Positions 15,160 through 22,691 of a DNA stretch of 22,691 nt are shown here, in pieces; position 1 is the stretch's first letter; each line of letters begins with the position of its first letter. The notes beneath the pieces are model-generated. The model ran no database searches, had not been told where the DNA came from, and was given only the letters and a program-made list of their open reading frames with translations. This DNA is from Bacillota bacterium (GTDB lineage: Bacteria; Bacillota; UBA994; UBA5500), in the NCBI GenBank assembly GCA_023436245.1, contig JAEZJZ010000067.1, positions 1 to 22,691 on the forward strand, in the 5' to 3' direction. Made by a program: the position numbers and the translations under genes.

Positions 15160-15188
15160 TTGTCTGGCCTGCTCCGCTGTGGTATAAT
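15160..15188 (+). promoter_or_regulatory. Strong extended -10 promoter upstream of yqzL/pheST
   Basis: TTGTCT (15160-15165), 17-bp spacer, then TGGTATAAT with a perfect TATAAT (15183-15188) and an extended TG. The transcript would start near 15195, some 250 nt before the T-box stem I, so the YqzL-like gene lies inside the leader transcript. Confidence 0.8.
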
Positions 15189-15317
15189 GGCAATAAGTCT
15201 GACAAATCTGAGTGAGCCTTGGTCGGATGACTTCCCTTGCCGGCAAGGGAGTCGGTACTAAACAGCAACTGTTATCCGTTCTTCTGTCAACATTATCCGA
15301 GAGGGGTGCATCTCCGT

Positions 15318-15413
15318 TTGAAGATGTTGTCCGCCACCTTTTTCTGGAGAATCTTTGAAGAAACCGGGTCTGTCTTCGCTTACTTGATGTATCGGAAGTT
15401 GTCGTTGAACTGA
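15318..15413 (+). CDS. yqzL: YqzL-like microprotein
   Basis: A 31-codon gene. The central part reads FFWRIFEETGSVFAYLMYRK, which fits the YqzL pattern of a Trp-containing helix, TG(S/N), then AYL.Y. TTG 15318 is the suggested start, with AGAGGGGTG about nine bases upstream; ATG 15324 is the alternative and would give MLSATFFW. GC-rich third positions fit the neighbouring genes. YqzL is a conserved Bacillota protein of unknown function, placed near era/recO and ahead of glyQS in Bacillus subtilis. Here it lies between a strong promoter and the Phe T-box, so it should be constitutively transcribed while pheST is switched downstream. A different-frame 43-codon frame overlaps its 5' half and is judged non-coding. 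Confidence 0.65.
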   Translation: MKMLSATFFWRIFEETGSVFAYLMYRKLSLN

Positions 15414-15447
15414 TAACCGTTAGGTTTGGACAAACCGCATATGGAAT

Positions 15448-15675
15448 TGCGATGAAGGAGTTCAGTAATTGCAGGTTGGCCGTTCGCAGGAAGAGCACAC
15501 CGTAGACTGGGAGTGTGCTCACGGTGCTGTGATGAACCTTCGCTCCCGAGCTACGCTGTTGAAACTAGCAGTAGGCAGCGTCGGCTGATGCCGTTATCCG
15601 CTTGAGGGCTGTCTTGCAGCCGAATTAGGGTGGTACCGCGAGCGCCATCGTCCCTATGGACGATGGCGCTCTTTG
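15448..15675 (+). promoter_or_regulatory. T-box riboswitch, phenylalanine specifier (pheST leader)
   Basis: Stem I opens with GCGATGAAGGAG and contains an AGTA loop motif (15466 region). The specifier strand GAACCTTCGCTCCCGAG presents TTC (15539-15541), a Phe codon followed by a purine. The invariant AGGGTGGTACCGCG ends at 15640, and a perfect 14-bp terminator follows. The same kink-turn and specifier layout occurs in the thrS leader of this window. Uncharged tRNA-Phe should allow readthrough into pheST. Confidence 0.93.
15640..15674 (+). terminator. T-box-controlled terminator before pheS
   Basis: GAGCGCCATCGTCC (15640-15653) pairs perfectly with GGACGATGGCGCTC (15658-15671) over a CTAT loop, followed by TTTG. 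Its left arm shares bases with the T-box, as needed for the switch. Confidence 0.9.
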
Positions 15676-15745
15676 TATTCTTAGAGGTTGAGACTTGATG
15701 TCGCATCATGGATTCTCAGCTGACAAAGTTGAAGGAGGGATTGTC

Positions 15746-16771
15746 TTGGATATCAGATCGGAACTGAAGGAGCTGGAACTACGGGCAGAACAGGCTGCGG
15801 CTGCCGCAGCATCCATTGACGAGTTGCAGGCGCTTCGCGTGCAGTACTTGGGCAAGAAGGGTGAGCTCACTGCCATCCTGCGGAGCATGGCCAGCCTCTC
15901 GTCTGAGGAGCGTCCGGTGGTCGGGCAGTTGGCCAACCAGTTGCGCGACCGCCTGGAGGGAACAATTGCGGGACGCCTGCAGTTCTTGGCAGCAGCAGCA
16001 AAGGCAAAGCAGTTGCGGACAGAAGAGCTGGATGTGACCCTGCCTGGGCGCACCTTCAGTTGGGGACATCAGCACTTGATCACCCGAACAATGGACGAAA
16101 TGGTGCAGATCTTCATCGGCATGGGTTTCCTGGTAGCTGAGGGTCCGGAGGTTGAGACTGACTACTACAACTTCGAGGCGCTGAATCTGCCGCCGGAGCA
16201 TCCGGCTAGAGACATGCAGGATACCTTCTTCTTCAATCCGGAGCTCCTGCTGCGCACCCATACCTCTCCGGTGCAGGTGCATTCCATGGAGCTTTATCGC
16301 CCCAACCCGATGCGAGTAGTGGCGCCAGGGCGAGTCTATCGCCGCGATGATGATGCCACTCATTCACCGATGTTTCACCAAATGGAGGGGTTGGTGATCG
16401 ACCACGGCATCACCTTGAGCGATCTCAAGGGCGTGCTGCTCGCCTTCGCCCGGGCGATGTTCGGCGAAGATCGTCAGATTCGGTTGCGCCCGAGCTTCTT
16501 TCCGTTCACGGAGCCGAGCGCGGAAGTCGATGTCTCTTGCTTCGCCTGCGGCGGAACCGGTTGCCGCTTGTGCAAGGGTACCGGTTGGCTGGAGATACTC
16601 GGCTCTGGCATGGTGAATCCGAAAGTATTGGCTGGTTCTGGTTATGATCCGGAGCAGGTGAGTGGGTTTGCCTTCGGGATGGGCATTGAACGAATCGCCA
16701 TGCTGAAGCATGGCGTGGACGATATGCGTCATCTGTTCATCAACGACCTGCGCTTCTTAAGACAGTTTTAG
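15746..16771 (+). CDS. pheS: Phenylalanyl-tRNA synthetase alpha subunit
   Basis: A 341-residue catalytic subunit of the alpha2-beta2 enzyme. TTG 15746 is chosen: AAGGAGGG lies six bases upstream and the protein then aligns with known PheS starts; ATGs at 15695 and 15698 are in frame but lack a good site and would add an unusual tail. An N-terminal coiled coil (~1-85, with ALRVQYLGKKGELTAILR) is followed by the class II core: GPEVETDYYNFEALNLP, motif 2 (VYRRDDDATHSPMFHQMEGL), the DVSCFACGGTGCRLCKGTGW segment (key Cys pairs) and motif 3 (FAFGMGIERIAMLKHGVDD). Regulated by the Phe T-box; pheT follows after 12 bases. Confidence 0.97.
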   Translation: MDIRSELKELELRAEQAAAAAASIDELQALRVQYLGKKGELTAILRSMASLSSEERPVVGQLANQLRDRLEGTIAGRLQFLAAAAKAKQLRTEELDVTLPGRTFSWGHQHLITRTMDEMVQIFIGMGFLVAEGPEVETDYYNFEALNLPPEHPARDMQDTFFFNPELLLRTHTSPVQVHSMELYRPNPMRVVAPGRVYRRDDDATHSPMFHQMEGLVIDHGITLSDLKGVLLAFARAMFGEDRQIRLRPSFFPFTEPSAEVDVSCFACGGTGCRLCKGTGWLEILGSGMVNPKVLAGSGYDPEQVSGFAFGMGIERIAMLKHGVDDMRHLFINDLRFLRQF

Positions 16772-16783
16772 GGAGGTGCTTTG

Positions 16784-19207
16784 ATGCAAGTTTCATATCA
16801 ATGGCTGCAGAAATATGTGAGTGTTCCATGGAGCCCGGAGGCTCTGGCTGAACGGATGACGCTGTCTGGCATCGAGGTCGAGGGCGTGGCTGAACGCGGT
16901 CGGCGGTTGTCCGGGGTGTTCACCGGGAAGATCACGGCATTGTCTCCCCACCCGAATGCAGACAAACTGCAAGTTTGCCAACTGGAGATGGGTCAGCTCT
17001 GTGCGCCACTCCTGATCGTGACTGGAGCCAACAATGTGTTTGTGGGGGCGGTTGTGCCCGTGGCCATGGATGGCGCCAAGCTGCCCATCGGCAAAGACAT
17101 CGGCACGGCAGACTTCCGGGGGGTGCTTTCGCAGGGTATGCTCTGCGGTGGCGATGAAATGGGATTGGAGAAGAAGATCATCCCGCCGGAAATGCGGGAC
17201 GGCATCTACATTTTGCCGGCAGATGCGCCTTTGGGTGTGGACGTCAAGGAAGTGCTCGGGCTCTCTGACCATGTGCTGGAGTTGGGACTGACTCCTAACC
17301 GCTCTGACTGTCTGAGTATGCTCGGCACCGCTTATGAAGTGGCGGCTCTCGCCGAGCAAACCGTACAGTTGCCCGAACTGCACCGCCTGGAACGGATACA
17401 GCAGCACTCGGTCATGCAGGTGAGCGTGGTCGATCAGGACCTCTGTCCTGGTTACTTCGGTCTGGTGGTGGAGGATGTGCAGATCGGTCCGTCGCCGCTC
17501 TGGATGCAGAATGCGTTGCAGGCGGCCGGTCTCCGGCCGATCAACAACCTGGTTGACATCACCAACTACATTCTCCTGGAGCTGGGGCAGCCGCTGCATG
17601 CCTTCGATCTGGATCAGCTGCACGGCCAGCAGATCCTGGTGCGTCGCGCCTTGCCTGGGGAACAGATCGTAACCTTGGACGACAGCACGCGGGAGTTGTC
17701 GCCCGAGATGTTGGTCATTGCCGACCAGGATCGGGCGGTTGGCATCGCAGGGGTGATGGGCGGGGCCGAGACGGAGGTGACGGCGGTCACCCGGCGCGTC
17801 TTCCTCGAGTCTGCCTGGTTCCAGCCGCAGAGCATCAGGCGCACCTCCCGCGATCTCGGGTTGCGCACCGATGCCTCCAGTCGCTTTGATAAAGGGGTTG
17901 ACCCTGCCCGCGTGCTGATGGCGCTGGAGCGGGCGGCCTATCTGATTAGCAAGCTCAACTGCGGACGCCCGGACTCCGTGATGGTGGGCGAGATGATGCC
18001 CGTAGAGTTTGAGCAGCGGATTAGCCTGCGACCGTCGCGGGTGAACCATTTGCTGGGGACTGATATTCCAGAGGGAGAGATGCGCAGCATCTTCGATCGC
18101 CTCGGCCTGGTTACCGATGACAGCGTCTTGCCCTGGCAAGTGACCGCCCCCAGTAGGCGCCCTGACTTGGTCGACGAGATCGATCTAGTGGAAGAAGTGG
18201 CACGCCTGCATGGGTACGATCGCATCCCGACCAGCAGCATGACCGGTCCGGTAATGCAGGGTTACATGACCAAGGTGCAGCGCATGGTGCAGGGACTGCG
18301 CCAAGGAGCTCTGGCCCAAGGGCTGAATGAGGTCGTGAACATGAGCTTCATTAACCCGCAATCCATCGCCGACCTGGTTGGGGCTAATCACCCTTGGAAC
18401 AACGCTCTGCGGCTGCAGAACCCCTTGACCAGCGAGCGCAGTGTGATGCGCCCGTCCTTGCTGTTTGGGTTGCTGGATGTTCTGGCATACAATGGGGCCA
18501 GGCAGCAGACTGACCTGGAGATTTTCGAACTGGCTAACGTGTTCACTCCTCAAAGTGGCGAGACGCTGCGGCAACCGGTGGAACCGTTGCATCTGGCTAT
18601 CGCTTCGGTGGGCCAGTTCTCAGCCGGCTGGCAGACGAGTCCGCTGGAGCGCGATTTCTTCCATGTCAAAGGCCTGGTCGAGCGCATCTTGCTGCCCTAT
18701 GGAGTAGATCGACTGCGGTATCAAGCATCAGCCGAGTTCCCGTTCCTGCATCCCGGTCGCAGCGCGGAAATCTTCTGGGGCGACAGCTGCATCGGCTTCC
18801 TGGGCGAGGTACATCCGGACAGCCGGGAGCAGTACGGATTGCGCAAGCGCGTGATCGTTGCCGAGCTGAATCTGGACCCGCTGCTCAAACAGGCCGACTA
18901 TGTCCCCCTGTTTCAGGGATTGCCCAGGTTCCCAGCGGTGGAACGCGATCTGGCGGTTATTGTGGACGAAGCAGTTCCGTCCGAGAGAGTGGCTGCCTGC
19001 ATTCGCGCCGCTGGTGGAGAACTCTTGGTTGACCTGCGCCTGTTTGACATCTATCAGGGGGGGCAGGTGCCGGCAGGCAAGAAGAGCTTGGCATATTCCT
19101 TGGTGCTGCGCAGTCAGGAGCGCACGCTGCAGGAAGAGGAAATCGCCGGCGTGCACAGCAAGGTCTTGGGACACCTTGCCAAGGAGCTGGGTGCTCTGTT
19201 ACGCTAG
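16784..19207 (+). CDS. pheT: Phenylalanyl-tRNA synthetase beta subunit
   Basis: An 807-residue subunit, typical length. ATG 16784 with GGGAGGTG eight bases upstream; a TTG just before it is less likely. Order: N-terminal helices, tRNA-binding OB domain (~39-150, with HPNADKLQVCQLEMG and IVTGANNV), B3/B4 editing domain (~205-390, with RPINNLVDITNYILLELGQPLHAFD split by key residues), B5 DNA-binding-like domain (~405-475), class II-like core (~480-690) and the C-terminal FDX-ACB anticodon-binding domain (~712-805, starting near RFPAVERDLAVIVDE). It partners with PheS for tRNA-Phe binding and clears mis-made Tyr-tRNA-Phe. No terminator is visible between it and zapA. Confidence 0.97.
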   Translation: MQVSYQWLQKYVSVPWSPEALAERMTLSGIEVEGVAERGRRLSGVFTGKITALSPHPNADKLQVCQLEMGQLCAPLLIVTGANNVFVGAVVPVAMDGAKLPIGKDIGTADFRGVLSQGMLCGGDEMGLEKKIIPPEMRDGIYILPADAPLGVDVKEVLGLSDHVLELGLTPNRSDCLSMLGTAYEVAALAEQTVQLPELHRLERIQQHSVMQVSVVDQDLCPGYFGLVVEDVQIGPSPLWMQNALQAAGLRPINNLVDITNYILLELGQPLHAFDLDQLHGQQILVRRALPGEQIVTLDDSTRELSPEMLVIADQDRAVGIAGVMGGAETEVTAVTRRVFLESAWFQPQSIRRTSRDLGLRTDASSRFDKGVDPARVLMALERAAYLISKLNCGRPDSVMVGEMMPVEFEQRISLRPSRVNHLLGTDIPEGEMRSIFDRLGLVTDDSVLPWQVTAPSRRPDLVDEIDLVEEVARLHGYDRIPTSSMTGPVMQGYMTKVQRMVQGLRQGALAQGLNEVVNMSFINPQSIADLVGANHPWNNALRLQNPLTSERSVMRPSLLFGLLDVLAYNGARQQTDLEIFELANVFTPQSGETLRQPVEPLHLAIASVGQFSAGWQTSPLERDFFHVKGLVERILLPYGVDRLRYQASAEFPFLHPGRSAEIFWGDSCIGFLGEVHPDSREQYGLRKRVIVAELNLDPLLKQADYVPLFQGLPRFPAVERDLAVIVDEAVPSERVAACIRAAGGELLVDLRLFDIYQGGQVPAGKKSLAYSLVLRSQERTLQEEEIAGVHSKVLGHLAKELGALLR

Positions 19208-19268
19208 TAAGCGTAGGGAGCATATCCTACCGTATTGGGAATAGATCACGCGCAAAGGGGTTGTGCCT

Positions 19269-19607
19269 GTGGCCTTCACTGATCGGTTTCGGGTTAAGCT
19301 GCGTATTCTGGATGAGGATTATGTGATGCTCAGCCCCGCGTCTCCGGCACACCTGGAGAAGTTGGGTAAGCTGGTTGATCAGAAAATGCGGGAGATGATT
19401 GCCAAGGAGCCCCGGCTCTCCGTCACGCGTGCGGCGGTGATGACCGCAATGATGTTTGCGGATCAGGCCCTGAATCAGGAAGAGCGGGTTAGGCAAATGG
19501 AGCAGGATCTGTCCGAGCTGCGGGCAGAGAACAGCCGCCTCGGGACTGAGTTGGCTCGGGCTAGTTCGGGTGGAGCCAACCACAACAATCGGAAGGGACG
19601 GCGTTGA
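19269..19607 (+). CDS. zapA: Cell division protein ZapA
   Basis: A 112-residue ZapA. GTG 19269 is preferred because AAAGGGG ends eight bases before it; GTG 19263 is in frame but too close. An N-terminal globular domain (VKLRILDEDYVMLSP, then LGKLVDQKMREMIAKEP) is followed by ALNQEERVRQMEQDLSELRA, a long coiled coil (~70-100), and a basic tail. ZapA binds FtsZ at midcell and bundles its protofilaments. The order pheT-zapA-cvpA-mutS2 is standard in Bacillota. Its stop codon overlaps the next gene's TTG start (TTGA), so cvpA is translationally coupled to it. Confidence 0.92.
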   Translation: MAFTDRFRVKLRILDEDYVMLSPASPAHLEKLGKLVDQKMREMIAKEPRLSVTRAAVMTAMMFADQALNQEERVRQMEQDLSELRAENSRLGTELARASSGGANHNNRKGRR

Positions 19608-20188
19608 GGGTGCCACCCATTGAGACCACCGCTTTCAACTGGATGGACTGGGCGCTGCTCCTAATTCTGGCCCTGTCGGCGCTCTCCGGCATGTTCAAAG
19701 GCTTGGTCAAGCAGGCTTTGGATTTCGCCAGCTTGTTCGTGGGGCTCTTTCTGGCGGACAAGTGGGCTCCCCAGGTCTCGGTCTGGCTGAACAGCACTTT
19801 CAACTTGGGTACGAGCATCCGTGCCTTACTCATCCCCATCTTCGGCAACTACAGCCTGGAGCCGGTTGCTCTGGCTGTGCTCAGCTTCCTGTTGGTCTGG
19901 GGTGTAGTCAGCATAGCCTTCAGCCTGCTCGGCGGCATTCTGCAATCCGTTACCCACTTGCCTCTCTTGGCCACCGCCAACCGTCTGGGGGGAGGCTTGC
20001 TGGGAGCGCTGAAGGGTGCACTGGTGGTTTTCATTGTGGCCAGCCTGCTCTCGTTCTTGCCGGCGAGTAGCAGCCTGGGGTCAACTGCCAAGGGATCCTA
20101 CGTGGTGACCGAGGTGCAAAAGCTCAGCCCTTCCTTTTACCAGCATCTGCAGGCCCTGCTGAATCGAATTGTGCAGGCTCGCCTCTAG
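19604..20188 (+). CDS. cvpA: CvpA family membrane protein
   Basis: A 194-residue integral membrane protein. TTG 19604 overlaps the zapA stop by four bases and has GGAAGGG six bases upstream; GTG 19610 is an alternative. It shows the CvpA pattern: MDWALLLILALSALSGMFKGLVKQ at the first helix and helix turn, and four membrane helices (~14-30, ~35-52, ~80-105, ~130-152). NRLGGGLLGALKGALVVF precedes the last helix, as in the family. CvpA homologues are linked to colicin V production in Escherichia coli and to envelope or bile-stress phenotypes elsewhere; the function in Bacillota is unknown. It is followed by a strong terminator, so zapA-cvpA ends here. Confidence 0.88.
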   Translation: MRVPPIETTAFNWMDWALLLILALSALSGMFKGLVKQALDFASLFVGLFLADKWAPQVSVWLNSTFNLGTSIRALLIPIFGNYSLEPVALAVLSFLLVWGVVSIAFSLLGGILQSVTHLPLLATANRLGGGLLGALKGALVVFIVASLLSFLPASSSLGSTAKGSYVVTEVQKLSPSFYQHLQALLNRIVQARL

Positions 20189-20206
20189 CACTCTGTCGAG
20201 GATTCT

Positions 20207-20240
20207 GCCCGCCGGCTTCGCTGGGCGGGCGTTTCTTTTT
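20207..20240 (+). terminator. Intrinsic terminator after cvpA
   Basis: GCCCGCCGGC, TTC loop, GCTGGGCGGGC (to 20230) form a 10-bp GC stem with one bulged G, followed by GTTTCTTTTT. Confidence 0.85.
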
Positions 20241-20258
20241 GCGATCTGTTTTTTGCCT

Positions 20259-20285
20259 TTGCCCGCTCCGGTGGAATGATAGAAT
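20259..20285 (+). promoter_or_regulatory. Candidate mutS2 promoter
   Basis: TGATAGAAT (20277-20285) is an extended -10. The best -35-like bases (TTTGCC/TTGCCC, 20258-20264) give a short 15-16-bp spacer, so recognition would lean on the extended -10. It lies right after the cvpA terminator, consistent with separate mutS2 transcription. Confidence 0.5.
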
Positions 20286-20323
20286 AGAGAAAGTCTTAAC
20301 TGTCCGGGAGGATCTAGAAGCTG

Positions 20324-22691
<2,368 letters not shown>

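Noticed and set aside
15212..15358. A 43-codon open frame from ATG 15227 (or GTG 15212) that overlaps the YqzL-like gene in another frame
   Set aside because: It has no ribosome site and AT-rich third positions unlike its neighbours, and it would overlap the better-supported YqzL frame by about 40 bases. It could still be a leader peptide, but I cannot support it.
14473..15522. 349-codon frame on the minus strand over ysgA and the pheS leader
   Set aside because: It runs across a coding gene, a promoter and a T-box stem with no domain signal; not a gene.
16793..18139. 448-codon frame on the minus strand opposite pheT
   Set aside because: Antisense shadow of a conserved gene with no recognisable domain or ribosome site.

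Overview
The window looks like a chromosomal segment of a GC-rich, endospore-forming member of the Bacillota (probably Clostridia or a related deep lineage). The evidence is a sporulation protein YtxC directly before thrS, two T-box leaders, an L20-type leader before infC-rpmI-rplT, the order pheS-pheT-zapA-cvpA-mutS2, a YqzL-type microprotein, G-rich Shine-Dalgarno sites and many TTG/GTG starts. No species can be named from the sequence. I see no insertion sequence, prophage, CRISPR array, tRNA or rRNA.

Region 1 (1-5527) is the accessory part. A LytTR-type two-component system (membrane GHKL kinase plus LytTR regulator) runs leftward. Divergent from it is a rightward cluster of a small lipoprotein, a LemA-family protein and a lipoprotein-type clostripain (C11) cysteine protease. 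The shared intergenic region holds a 21-bp-period direct repeat that resembles a LytTR operator, so the regulator probably controls the surface cluster and perhaps itself. The protease gene appears to lack one base just after its best start codon. A bidirectional terminator closes the region.

Region 2 (5528-8350) holds a leftward, membrane-bound PAS histidine kinase with no adjacent regulator, divergent from ytxC. Both could belong to sporulation control.

Region 3 (8351-12190) is translation: a hairpin- and repeat-bearing spacer, a T-box leader with an ACC (Thr) specifier, thrS, a strong promoter with an L20-type leader and terminator, infC starting at ATT, rpmI and rplT.

Region 4 (12191-15144) carries a KtrB/KtrA potassium uptake pair and a TrmH/SpoU-family RNA methyltransferase.

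Region 5 (15145-22691) starts with a strong extended -10 promoter, then a roughly 31-codon YqzL-like gene, then a T-box with a TTC (Phe) specifier and pheS-pheT. It continues with zapA, cvpA and mutS2, the last running off the window by a few codons. Regions 3 and 5 are conserved housekeeping synteny. The most open questions lie in region 1 and in the leader ahead of pheS.
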